From the NCBI GenBank assembly GCA_009746045.1, contig RPFO01000003.1, positions 1 through 64,000 of the forward strand: a stretch of 64,000 nucleotides of DNA. Direction: 5' to 3'. This document shows positions 1-11,200 of the stretch, one piece after another. The notes beneath the pieces were generated by a model. The model made no database searches, was not told where the DNA came from, and worked only from the letters and a program-made list of their open reading frames with translations. The translations under genes and the position numbers were made by a program. Position 1 is the first letter of the stretch, and every line of letters starts with the position of its first letter. The DNA comes from Mesostigma viride (lineage: Eukaryota; Streptophyta; Mesostigmatophyceae; Mesostigmatales; Mesostigmataceae).

Positions 1-2
1 TT

Positions 3-692
3 TCCGTAACCCGAAAGAACGTCACGTGCATCAAGCCCTCCGGCACGTTGTCCAAGATCATGTCCACGGCCCAATGGGGCGAGGTCCCCGAGGGCGTTCA
101 CAAACCCCTCGGCAAGTACATCTTCAACAACGTGACGTTCTCGCGCCACGACCCGATCGTCGAGCGGTTCCGCGTCGCCGGATACCGCGTCTTCGACAAG
201 CCGTTCGAATCCGAGTCGGTCCTCGTGACGTTCCCGATCTCGTACGCCAACGTGCCCTTCGCGAAGAAAACCGTCACGCGCGCCGACGGGACGACCGAGG
301 AGATCGAGGTCAACGCCGAGACGGCCGTGGACCAACTGGAGAGGTACAAGACCCTCATGAACAACTGGTGCGACCAGAACGTCAGCTGCACCGTGTCCTA
401 CGACCCCAAGGAGGTCCCCGCGATCGTGTCCTGGCTAGTCCGCAACTGGGACGCGTACGTCGGCGTGTCGTTCCTCTACCGCGCCGATCCCACCAAGACC
501 GCCAAGGACCTGGGGTACGTCTACCTGCCGCAGGAGGTCGTGAGCAAGGCCGCGTACGACGAGTACGTTGCGCGCATTTCGGCCGTCGAATACGACGGAG
601 TTTTCCACAGTGACGAGATGATCGACGTGGTCGAGTGCGCGGGGGCGCGTGCCCCGTCCGCTGAATCGCGAGGCGTTTGGAGCGTTCGATAG
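3..692 (+). CDS. Adenosylcobalamin-dependent (class II) ribonucleoside-triphosphate reductase, C-terminal part
   Basis: The frame is open from the window edge, so the N-terminus and catalytic core lie outside. Visible are the family signature CIKPSGT (residues 9-15), then GVHKPLGKY, a DPIVERF segment and a Vx2TFP strand, in the order found in monomeric B12-dependent RTPR of Lactobacillus and phages. The enzyme reduces ribonucleoside triphosphates to dNTPs using adenosylcobalamin. It needs a C-terminal CxxxxC redox pair. Here only the first Cys of the pair is in frame (VVECAG). One extra G in the G5 run at 641-645 would restore a family-like tail with the second Cys and a stop at 662-664, so a one-base loss (real or consensus error) replaces the last residues. 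This would supply dNTPs during viral replication. Family call is sure; virus origin is inferred from context. Confidence 0.85.
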   Translation, partial: SVTRKNVTCIKPSGTLSKIMSTAQWGEVPEGVHKPLGKYIFNNVTFSRHDPIVERFRVAGYRVFDKPFESESVLVTFPISYANVPFAKKTVTRADGTTEEIEVNAETAVDQLERYKTLMNNWCDQNVSCTVSYDPKEVPAIVSWLVRNWDAYVGVSFLYRADPTKTAKDLGYVYLPQEVVSKAAYDEYVARISAVEYDGVFHSDEMIDVVECAGARAPSAESRGVWSVR

Positions 693-780
693 ACTCGGTT
701 ACCGCCTAGGACGACGTGTGGATGCGAGGATGCTTAAATTATTTGCTTGTTATTAATATCAACGTCTCTTCCCACCGCAA
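693..780 (+). promoter_or_regulatory. AT-rich intergenic promoter region
   Basis: In otherwise GC-rich DNA this gap contains a sharply AT-rich stretch (about 734-765, with TTAAATTATTT and TATTAATAT) about 20-50 bp before the ATG at 781. That is the usual place and composition of promoters in large algal DNA viruses. No defined motif was recognised. Confidence 0.4.
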
Positions 781-1639
781 ATGACATTCGGAACCGTGCG
801 CGTGACCTCGTTGATAGTCGAAAACGACGTGCAAGGAGGTGGCAACATAGGAGATTTCGAATTGAACATGGAAAACGATCAATTGCACATGAGGTTCAAC
901 AACGAGTCCACGGGGGTGTCTAGGGATGCGTTGACGTACAAGGAGGACGCATCGGGTCCCAAGGCCCGGCCGTCGCGCCGTACTGGCAGTTCAGCAACGA
1001 CGTCAGGATCGCCGACGGACACGACCTCCTCGTGACCGGGAAGGTGATCCTGGGCGGCGCGCCGACCGAACCCAACGACGCGGTCACGAAGGCGTACGCG
1101 GACGCGATTGCCGTCGTCCCCGCCGCCCTGTCGGACGCGACCGACGTCGAGTACACGGGCACGCCGTCTAGTAACGACGTCCTGGCGTGGAACGGGACGG
1201 CATGGACGAACACGCCGATCCGCGTACCTTACTGGACCGAAGTGTACCACTACAGCGGCGACATGAGCGGGTCGACCCCTGTCACGATGGTCACGGGCGG
1301 AGGAACGCCCTGAGCGCCCCGGCGCCATTCCAGTTCGTGGTCAGCAACCTCTCGATCAGCGCGAACAAGCTCCCCGACGCGGCGAGTCACTCGTTCACCG
1401 TCCTCGTGAAGAAGCATCACCAAGACGATAGCGGACCCATCACCTTGGACACGTACACCCTGTCCACCGGTGCCATGGCGCAGAAAACCGTTATGGGCGT
1501 CCGAGCCGCGTGGGCGAACGTGCCCATCACTCCCATCACGATCGCTCTCAATGACGTCGTGTACGTCCAATTGTCCGATTACACGGGAACGAACATCGCC
1601 GTGGCCGTCCAATTGACCTCCTCCAATCTGGGGACGTAA
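781..1639 (+). pseudogene. Fibre-like structural protein, frameshifted
   Basis: Three overlapping frames read as one protein of about 285 residues: 781 to about 965, about 965 to 1310, and about 1310 to 1639. The middle part holds PTEPNDAVTKAYADA, the short motif typical of phage tail-fibre and giant-virus structural proteins, which often sits just before a trimeric shaft. The C-terminal part is beta-rich, with repeated Val/Thr/Ser strands. The two shifts lie in or near short G/C runs. TAATAAAAT directly overlaps the stop and could be a polyadenylation signal. The likely role is a virion surface or receptor-binding fibre, in tandem with the two surface-protein genes that follow. Specific family not identified. 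Confidence 0.5.
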
Positions 1640-1675
1640 TAAAATCGACGCCCATTTTGTGACTCGAGCGCGAAC

Positions 1676-4007
1676 ATGACATCTCGCACGAGGAAATCCG
1701 CGAAAATCGCGATGATGGAGATCGCGGACTCCGACCAGAACGACGACACGTGGCGACTGACATGTCAAGACGGAACGGTCACGGTGGGGAAGAGGGACGG
1801 ACTTCCAGACCTCGCGTCCCTTTCCTCTGATGACGGATCGTCGTTCCATTCGGACGTCTGCGTGACAAGGGTCGTGAAAGTCCCTTCGCGCGCAGTCCTC
1901 CCGTCCGACGGGACCGCGGACGGTGACGTGGACTACTCGAAGGTCTCGTCGCAGTGTCTCGTTCCGAAGAGCAGAGTAGACGCCACCCCTCGACGCCCCG
2001 CGTTTGTGCACGGAACGAGAAACGCGCTGATCATCGACGCGGGGGTCAACGGGAGTATCAACACGGGCAACATGCTTTCGTGGGTGAACGGCAAATGGGG
2101 GGCTTGGAACATCGCGACTGCCGCTCCCAACAATCAACTCGTGTTTTGCACCCCTTCTCGATCATGGACGCGTACTACGAACCCGAATTTCGCACGGCGC
2201 GTTTCGGATCGATCCCCTGGCAGATGAGCGGATACGCCGATTTCGGTCCCGCGGTCGTCCGCAACGCGTTCCCGACCCAAACGGCGATTTCTATAACCGA
2301 GGCGCGGGTGTCCGTCCACAACTTACAGCTGGCGTCGACGGCGGGAGGAACGTGCAAGATCCACGTCACCCTGCGGATCCTGGATTCCGCCGTGGACACG
2401 GGATTGTACGAAAACGAAGTGTATCGCGAGTTCGACCTCACGCAACCGGACGAGTTCGTCAACGTCAAAGGACTCCACTCGGACGGGCGATGGAACTGGA
2501 AGAGCAGTCGCAATATGGGGAAGCCAGTAGACGTGTCGTCGTCCGCGGCCATCCGCGTGCAGATGAGAATCGCGCTGACCGAGTTCAACGGACAAACGAA
2601 CCCGCTCACGTACGCGACCATCAGTCTCCAGACGGCGCCGTCCACTCCTCCCTCGGACGCTTTTGGAGGCACCGTCGCCGCCCCGTGGTCGTCGGCCGGT
2701 CCGTGACCGTGACTCACGGGATCACGCAGACCGCGGGGAGAAACATGGGAGTCGTGTGCAGGGTGTACTCATCCCGGAAGAACGCGGCCACCGCGAGCGA
2801 GCTGTACACAAAGTCCGGGGCGGCCGCTACCGACTTGGCGGCATACGGCGCCTTCCCCATCACGGGCGCGACGGGGTCGTAGGGACCGGCCCGCTCACGT
2901 TCTCGGGACTAGCGGACGGCACGCATTACGTCTACGTGATCGCCAAAGGGTCGTCGGGCGCCTTTTCGAGCATGTACGAACACGCGATTACCGTCGACGC
3001 CAAGCCCCACCTGGCCAGCAGTCTCGTTCCGAACGCGAGCCCCGTGACCGTCCAAGCGACCTTCAGCGGACCGGTCACCGGATTCGCGTTGGGCGACATC
3101 TCCGTGACGAACGGGACCGCGTCCAACTTGACCGGCAGCGGGGCATCCTACTCCTTCTCCGTGACGCCGACGCGTCATACGCCCCTACCACCGTGAGCGT
3201 GGCGGCCGACGCGGTCGCGTTCTCCAACGGGGACGGGAACACCGCAGCGACCCCGCTGACGTTCACTCACACGCCGTACGACCCCGCCGCGGACGCGGAC
3301 GTCTTGGCGTGGTACGACGCGTCCGACCAGACCACGCTATTCACCGACGTGGCGGGGACCGCGATGGCGAACGACACCGACCGGGTCGCGCTGGTGAGGG
3401 ATAAGAGTCCAAACGGCTTGCACGTGACCCAGACCGCTTCGAGCATCCGGCCGAGGAACGAGTCCAGCGGCATCCATTCCCGACGCGCGCTGAGATTCAA
3501 CCACGCGGGAGAACACCTCGTCGCCGACAATATTTGGGTCCGCCCCGACTTGACCGCGGTGATCGTCGCCAAACAGAACACGGGATACGCGTACCCCGCG
3601 ACCGCCACGTCCGGATTCGCTGGATACATGTTGGGAGCGGGAGTTCGTTGCGTGTACAGCAACACGTCGAACGTCGTGTTCTGGATCCCGAAAACCGGAG
3701 TTTACGAGACCACGTGCAACAGCGCCGAATTCTTCGACAACCGCACGTGTTCGCGATGTCCCTGAAGACGAGCGAGTCGCCGGCCACGATGATCACGAGA
3801 TTCGACGGCCGCGCCGGGACGAACGTGTCGGGCACGATCGGCCAGCCCGTCGTGGGCAGCCTGGACATCGGAGCGCGGCGATCGGACCCCACGCAATCGT
3901 TCGACGGGTGGATAGGAGAGATCTTGCTGTACAAGGCCGCCAAGACGAGCGCCCAACTAGAACTGATCCGAGGCTACCTCGTGGCCAAGTGGGGGCGCCC
4001 GCGGTAA
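1676..4007 (+). pseudogene. Virion surface protein A: N-terminal module, one Ig-like repeat, LamG-like C-terminus (frameshifted)
   Basis: Successive frames join into one product of about 770 residues starting at ATG 1676 and ending at 4007, with shifts near 2150, 2695, 2878, 3170 and 3750. Order: an N-terminal region shared with the next gene (VLPSDGTADGDVDY, CLVPKS), a domain around HNLQL/GGTCKI and DLTQPDEFVN, a fibronectin-like stretch (HGITQTAG, YVYVIAKGSSGAFS), one bacterial-type Ig-like repeat (VTGFALGDISVTNGTASNLTG), then a concanavalin/LamG-like C-terminus (VLAWYDASD near its start, GWIGEILLYK and GYLVAKWG at its end). Such C-termini bind glycans in bacterial and viral surface proteins. 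The shifts lie near G/C runs. Probably a host-attachment protein. Confidence 0.6.
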
Positions 4008-4150
4008 CCCCTTCGTAATTCGCGATCACGGAATATCGGTAAATGCATTCGTATTATACAAAATAAACGCAGACAGGTTCGAATATGATTCGATCAATAA
4101 AATCCTCTTCCTTCTTGTAGTTACCGACCTTCCAAGGCGTAACGCGTACG
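4008..4150 (+). promoter_or_regulatory. AT-rich intergenic region before surface protein B
   Basis: An AT-rich gap (TATACAAAATAAACG and ATCAATAAAATCC) separates the two paralogues. It probably combines polyadenylation signals for the upstream gene with the promoter of the gene at 4151. Confidence 0.35.
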
Positions 4151-7100
4151 ATGTCTGTTCGAACGAGCACGAGATCCGTCAAGATCTCGACATTAGAAAT
4201 ATCCGACAACGCCGACGACGCGTGGCGCGTCCAACGAACGTCCGACGGCGCGATCACGGCGCGCAAGGTCGGCGGCGTCGACGAGCCGGTCTGGGTTTCG
4301 GCGGACTTGGCGAGTTCCGATCGGACGTCCGCGTGGCGGGCGACGTTGCGATCCCGTCGCGACTGGTATTGCCGTCCGACGGGGCCGCCGAAGGCGAAAT
4401 GGACTACGCGACCGCGCAGTCGTCCTGCCTCGTCCCAAAGAGCGTGGTAGACGACCTCACTCGACGCCCCGCGTTCGTGCTAGGGACAAGCCACGCGTCC
4501 GTCACGGACGCGAGGTACACGGTCTCCCCCGCCGCGGACAACAAGCTGATGTGGGAGGGTGGGAAGTGGGGGCCTTACAACGTGAATCTGTCCAACCCGA
4601 CCGGTCAGATCGTATTCCGCGTCCCTCTGTCGGGGGGCGACGTGTACGCCGCGCCGGTTTTCCGAACCGCGTACTTCGGCGCGCCGGCGGGGACGACGGG
4701 CGCGGTCGTCGAAAACGCGTTCCCGTCCGCGACGACGCTCGCCGTCACGGGCGCACACGTATCTCTCCACAACTTGCAGCTGTCGTCCGAGGGAGGCGGA
4801 ACTTGCAAGATCCAAGTCAGTCTCAGAATCCTGGACGTGGCGGTGGACACGGGGCGATACGAAAACGAAGTGTTTCGAGAGTTGGACCTAACGCAACCGG
4901 ACGAGTTCGTCAACGCATTCGGACTTTACGCCGACGGGCGATGGATATGGAAGAACGGCCGCACTCTGACAAAGCGGGTCGACGTCGGCATTTCCGCGGC
5001 CGTCCGCGTTCAAATAAAGGTCGCGCTGACCGAATTCGGCGCGCAGACAGATCCGCTCACATACGCGGCCATCAGTCTGGACACGACCCCGGCGACGTTC
5101 GCGACGGACGCCTTCGCGGGGTCGGTCAGCGCGCCCACGGTCGTCGGACGGACCCTTTCCGTCACCCACGGGATCACGCAGACCGCGGGGAGCAACATGG
5201 GCGTCGCGTGTAGAGTGTACACGTCTCGGAAGAACGCGGCCACCGCGGAGGAGCTGTACACGAAATCGGGGACGGCGGGGTCCGACCTGGTCACGTCCGG
5301 CGCGTTCCCCATCACGGGGACGGCCGGCGCCGTGGGAACGGGTCCCCTCTCCTTCTCGGATCTCGCGGACGGCACGTATTACGTCTACGTGGTCGCCAAA
5401 GGGTCGTCCGGCGCCTTTTCGGATTCGCACGAGAGAATCGTGCCACTCGACGCGACCCCGCCCACGGTCACCCTGTCGACCGCGAGCTCGGTGCCGAGCA
5501 GCTCCTCGGTCACCGTGACAGTCGCGTTCAACAAAGCCGTCACGGGATTCGCGATCGGGGACGTCGCCGTCACCAACGGGACGGCGTACAATCTCACGGG
5601 CAGCGGGGCGTCGTACTCGTTCCAGGTGAACAACATGACGTCCTACTCCCCCACGACGGTGAGCGTCGACGCCGGAGTCGCGATCGATTCGTTCGGAAAC
5701 GGCAACGCGGCCGCCGCCCCGCTGACGTTGACGTACTCGCCCCCTCCCACCGTCACCCTCGCGACATCGGCGGGATCCTTTCCCAGCACCAACTCCGTCC
5801 GGGTCACGGCGACGTTCAACAGGACGGTGTCCGGGTTCGCGCTGAACGGTGTGTCGGTCGCCAACGGCATCGCCACGAATCTGACGGGCAGCGGGTCCCT
5901 GTACGAGTTCGACGTCCTCCCCACCGTCGCGTACTCCGTCACGACCGTCTCCGTGGCCGCGGACGCCGCGACAGACGCCGTGTCCGGACACGGCAACGCC
6001 GCTTCCAACGGCCTGTCGTTCACCTACACCCCGCCGCCCACCGTGACGCTGGCAACGTCATCCGGATCGTTCCCGACCGTCGAAGCCGTCACCGTGACCG
6101 CCGCGTTCAGCAGAGCGGTCACGGGGTTCGCGATCGAGGACATCGCCGTGACGAACGGGACGGCGCTCAATTTCACGGGCAGCGGGACGTCGTACTCGTT
6201 CCAGGTGAACGGGATGACCGCCTACTCCGCCACGACGGTGAGCGTGGGCGCCGGCGCGGTGACGGACGCGTCGTCGGGTACGGCAACGCGCCATCCAACT
6301 CGCTGACGTTCACGCTGTCCCCTCCTCCCACCCTGACGCTGTCCACGAGCGGGTGGACGCCGAGCTCTAGTCCGGTGACCGTGACGGCCGTGTTCAGCAG
6401 AGCGGTCACGGGGTTCGCGATCGGAGACCTTACGGTTACGAACGGGACAGCGCTCAATTTCACGGGCAGCGGGACGTCGTACTCGTTCCAGGTGAACGGG
6501 ATGACCGCATTTTCCTCCACGACCGTGAGCGTGGGCGCGGCGCGCGTTGGACGCGGTATCCGGCAACGGCAACGCGGCCGCCGCCCCGCTCACGTTCACC
6601 TACTCCCCCCCTCCCACGGTGACGCTCTCGACCCAGCTCGACGCCCACCACCAGTCCCGTATACGTGACCGCCACGTTCAGCAGAGAGGTCACCGGGTTC
6701 GAGTTGGGCGACATCACTGTGACGAACGGAACCGCCACTGCGCTATCGGGCAGCGGGGCGATGTACAGCATAACCGTCACACCGACGAAGGCGTTTTACG
6801 CCACGACCGTGAAGGTGGAAGCCAACACGGTAACGGACACGTCTTACGGGTTTGGAAACACGGCATCCAACACGTTGTCCTTCTCCTATGACACGTGGTC
6901 GCCTTCCTACGGCATCTCGACCAGACCCGTATTGTGGTTCGACTTCTCGGACACGTCATCGATGACGGTGGAGAGGAACGGAAGCGGAAGCGTATCGGAT
7001 GGGTCGCTCGTGGGAACCGTTCGAAGCAAGTCGTCGGCCAACACACTAATCGCCATTTCGGACGCAGCAAGGCCGTCGTTCGCGGCGGCCCAAAAGAACG

Positions 7101-7615
7101 GACTCGGAACAGCGACCTTCGTCGCTGCCAACGCACACGCCATGGTCCAGCAAGAGGTATTGACGTACACCAAATACACTCTCGCGTACATCACGAGACG
7201 CAACGCGTTCGTATCCAACGGCAGAACGTACAGTTCGTGCGTGACGGGCGGCGCGACCTACGGTAGTCACCGAAGAAACACGTCGAACAATTTCGACTCG
7301 TACTCCAACTTACCTGTTCCAAATTTGATGATGTACCCGGACTCTGCTCCATGGAGCGACTACCGGCTCGTGGTAGAGAGGTTCACCGCCTCACAAAAAA
7401 AGCTGTGGTCCAACGGGGTGGGCGGAAATGTGGGTTCCGGCACCCCTCCTAACGCGACCAACGCGAGGATCAACATTAACTGCAACTACGGGACAAGCCT
7501 CTCCTACTTCGACAACCAGAACATGGCAGAGTTCCTGTTTTTCAACACGGATTTGTCGGATAGCGACATCTCCGCGCTGTCGTCGGCTCTCATGACCCGA
7601 TGGAATGTGGTGTGA
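4151..7615 (+). pseudogene. Virion surface protein B: paralogue with five Ig-like repeats and a different C-terminus (frameshifted)
   Basis: ATG 4151 and stop 7615 bracket about 1150 residues in one reading direction, with shifts near 4318, 6285, 6540 and 6650. The uninterrupted middle (about 4320-6285) shows the same N-terminal modules as the gene at 1676 (LPSDGAAEGEMDY, DLTQPDEFVN, HGITQTAG), then five tandem Ig-like repeats of about 95 residues, each with VTGF, VTNGTA, TGSG and TTVSV (Big_12-like), then a LamG-like C-terminus (STRPVLWFDFSD, NMAEFLFFN). This C-terminus differs clearly from that of the first paralogue. Extracellular or virion-surface adhesin by architecture. Repeat number and binding domain have diverged between the two genes while the N-terminal anchor is kept. 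Confidence 0.65.
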
Positions 7616-7652
7616 GACTTGATTACCCGTTCGCACGTCCGCCGCGTTCTCA

Positions 7653-8135
7653 TCACAGCACCCACGCGAGCAGAACGATCACCACCAGGAACAGCAGGAC
7701 CACGCCCGGCCACCCCCCGCTCGCGATCCCACCGCCGCCGGAGCCTTCGCCAGGATGGGGCAACCCGTTGTGGATCTCCCTTGCGCCGCCCGTCTCGTCC
7801 GGATCCGCCATCGTCTTGCGTCCCCCGCCGAACACCTTGTCCAACCCCGCGAACGTGCCGAACATGATGCCCGCGTCCAACACCGTCCCGCCCACGGACT
7901 TCGCCGCCCCCACGGCCTTGTCCGCCAGAGACGCAGACCGAGCCGCCTGGCCCATCTCGTCCGCGGCCGCGGCCGCGCTCCGGCCTCCCGCTGCAGCCGC
8001 GGACGCGGCAGTCTCCGCGGACCGCGCGGCCTCCGCCGTCCTTCCCGCGATTCGAGCCGCGCGGGCGGCGCCCATCGCGTCTTCCACCCCCACCATTCCC
8101 CGGAACAACCCCGCAACGGCCTCGACGAACGCCAT
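7653..8135 (-). CDS. Ala-rich protein with C-terminal membrane anchor
   Basis: 160 residues. Residues about 15-95 are Ala/Arg-rich and predicted helical (AARAARIAGRTAEAAR), followed by a Gly-rich linker and a C-terminal hydrophobic segment (VVLLFLVVIVLLAWVL) that ends the protein, so it is a tail-anchored membrane protein. It converges with the adhesin-like gene (37-bp gap) and diverges from the helicase gene. A membrane-associated virion protein is plausible. No family recognised. Confidence 0.6.
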   Translation of the reverse strand: MAFVEAVAGLFRGMVGVEDAMGAARAARIAGRTAEAARSAETAASAAAAGGRSAAAAADEMGQAARSASLADKAVGAAKSVGGTVLDAGIMFGTFAGLDKVFGGGRKTMADPDETGGAREIHNGLPHPGEGSGGGGIASGGWPGVVLLFLVVIVLLAWVL

Positions 8136-8243
8136 CGGGAACTCGCGACCGTGTGCTATACATAGACGCGGGAGACTTATTTTTCGCCGGCGGCGGAAAT
8201 TTGTCCTCGCAGTATACTATCGAAACGAGAGCGCCGAAGAAAC
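8136..8243. promoter_or_regulatory. Divergent promoter region
   Basis: This 108-bp gap separates two divergent genes. TATACATAG near 8157 and AGTATACTATC near 8212 are the only AT-rich stretches and could serve the minus and plus genes. Confidence 0.35.
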
Positions 8244-11200
8244 ATGCGAACGAAGAAGACGAGTCGAACGACGGCCGCGCCCCGTCGAACCGCCGTGAAG
8301 AAGAAGACGGCGAGCGCCGGACGTCCGTCCGACAAACGCGTCCGACACCCCGTCCGCGCCACGACGCGGTCCCAGAGCCGTTCGGCCGCAGCCGCCGGAA
8401 TCGCGACGGACAGCGGGACAGTCCCCGTGTCCGCCAGGCCGTCGCGGGCGGAAAACCGGACCGGACGGAAACCGTCGAGGCGAGCGGCGGAGGAGGAGAC
8501 GACCGCGGACGCGCCCGATCCCGTCGCCGCCGAGACGCCGTCGACGCGCGCGGACATCACCAACGACGTCCCGACCGCCCCGACCATCCGTCCGTCGTTC
8601 GTGGACGGCCTAGTGGGTCGGATGAGACGCGCCCCCGCCGCGGTGTCCCGCGGTGTCGCCTCCGCGAGCCGGAAGGCGGCGGAAGCGATCGCGACCGTCG
8701 TATCCGCGGCGGCGACGGACAAGCCGCGCGATTTCACGGACCCGAAGACGCAACAGGAGGTGGCGGAAGCCGCGCTGGAGAGATTCGCGATCCGAGACGC
8801 CAAGAAGAAACCGAAGGCGTCCGACGTCCATCCTCCCCCCCCGCCCCCGCGCGCGGACGAAAGCGTCAAGGCCTACCCGTGGCTGGTGGACAACCTCGTG
8901 GACAGGATGCAGAGCGCGTGGACGCCGCACGAGCGCAGGACCCCCGTGACGTGGCCGCAACTGGACGCCGCTCCCTCCGCCCCGGTCCCTCCTCCACCCA
9001 CGACCGCCCCGCCGCCGCCTCCGCCCGTCCCCTCGCCTCCTCCCAACCCGCCGCCCGACAATCTCGCGCGCGAGATGGAACGCGCCACGATCGCGAGCAC
9101 GACGTCCGGTAACGCGCCCGCGCCCCGTCCGAACGTCCCGTGGACAGCGGGACCGAGCGTCGCGCACGTCGCCACGAACACCTTCGCGCCGACCGCGCCC
9201 CCGATCGCGCCGCCGTCCGTTCCCTCCGCGCCTTCCGCGCCTTCCGCGCCTTTCCAAACCGCGCGTCCGACACCCCCGGCGCCGGTGGACAACTCGCGGG
9301 CTCTGGTGCTGTACGAGCCGCGCGTGAACATCAACGCGGAACGGGCCCCGCGCGCGAGTCGCCGCGTACCCGCCGACTTCCCGGACCCGATGACGAGCGA
9401 CTTCCAGACCCAATTGCGGAAGTACCTGGACGGCGAGTGGCCGGACGCGGAACCGCCCGAGACGCGCCAGAAACTGGCGGACCCGCGATCCAACAGTTGC
9501 GCGAGGGATCCGAACGCCAAGAAGATCCCGTCGCCGCAACAGACGTCGGTCCACGCGTTCCTGGAACGGATGGCGCGATTCCATCCGTCGCGCAGACCCG
9601 CGCGCGGGTTCCTGGCGTGGCACTCGACGGGGAGCGGCAAGACGGCCACGACGATGGCGGCCATCGACGCGTTCTGGGACGCCCAGGATCCGGAGACGGG
9701 CGGGTCGGTGAAGATCCTGTTGGCGACGTCCATCGAGAACAGCCGCAACAACACGATCGAGAAGATCGCCGAGTGGGCGCCGATGTTCCCGCGCCTGAAG
9801 CGCATGTCCAGGGACGAGGCCGTGAGGGCGGTCAAGGCCAGGGTGTGGGGCGGCGAGATCCTGACGTTCGCGAAATTGGCGCACGCGGTCGACGTCCACA
9901 ACAGCCGCAAGAACGCGGACCCGAAACTCCTCCACAACGCGGTGCTGATCATGGACGAGGTCCAGAACCTCTTCCACCCGCTGGAGATGCAGAAGAAGGA
10001 CAACGCCGCGATCCTCTCGCTCCTGGCGACCCGTCGAGCGCCGGTCCACAACCCGGCCGTCGACGTGTCCGGACTGTACACCGTGATCCTGAGCGCCACG
10101 CCGGGGGACAATGTCGACGAGATCCTGACGCTGGTGAACATGATCCGACACCCGTCGTCCCACAAGATCGCGTTCGACTCGCACGCCGAGGATTTCCGCG
10201 GCCTCGTCTCGTTCGCGGACTTCACGGGCGACCTGAGCGCGTACCCCGAGCTCATGCCGGCGGAAGACCACCTCACGCCGATGAGCGCCGAACAAGAGAA
10301 GGCGTTCCGCGAGCAAGTCCACAAATCCCATCTGCGACACGACCCGGAAAGCCTCGACCAGTACTACACGACGCTGCAGGGCACGTCGAACAACATGTCG
10401 TTTCATCAGTACGAGGGCGAGTCCCTCCTCCGCAACTTGTCGCGTCTGTCGCCCAAATTCTCGGCGATCGTCGGCAAGCTGACGCCGGGCGAGAAGCATT
10501 TCGTGTACTCGCGCTTTTCCCGGCAGCACGGGATCGGCGACCTCGAGAAGGTGCTGAAGGCGATGGGGTACGCGCGATTGGAGGACGACAGGGCGGAGCG
10601 GAGCGAGCGACGGTACATCGTCCTGGGCACGAACGAGGCGTCCGATCGCCAGGGACTGAAGGACGTCGCGGGCGTGTTCAACCACCCTTCGAATCGGACG
10701 GGCCAGCGCGTCCACCTGATCCTGGCGAGCGGGAGGTACAACGAGGGTCTGGACCTGAAGGGCGTCCGCCACGTGCACATCGTGGAGCCGCAGCCGACGA
10801 AGAACAAGGAGAAACAGCTGATCGCCCGCGCGGTGCGGTACTGCAGCCACGATCAGCTCGACAAGGACGCGCGGACGTGGACGGTGTCCGTCCACCGGTA
10901 CATGTCGCGTCCGTCGGCGGAGACGATCCGATTGCACAAGGCGCTGGACGCCATCGAGAGGGACCACCCGGGGCGGCTCCGACGCGCCGAGGAGGAGGCG
11001 ATGGCGCGGAGTCAGAACGCCGCGGAGGACCTGCGGGACAGACGGGTGACGGGCGATCTGCGGAAGGCGCTGACGCTGTACAAGAAGGTGGCGGACGCGG
11101 AGATCGAACTGCTGCGGGAGAGGTCGGAAATCTGGTGGGTGGACGGGCTCGTGTCCGACCGCGCGCGGGACAACGCGAGCGACCGGCGCATGGACACGCT

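Noticed and set aside
641-645. Programmed ribosomal frameshift in the reductase
   Set aside because: No slippery heptamer or downstream pseudoknot is evident, and similar one-base losses occur in G runs elsewhere, including a host gene.
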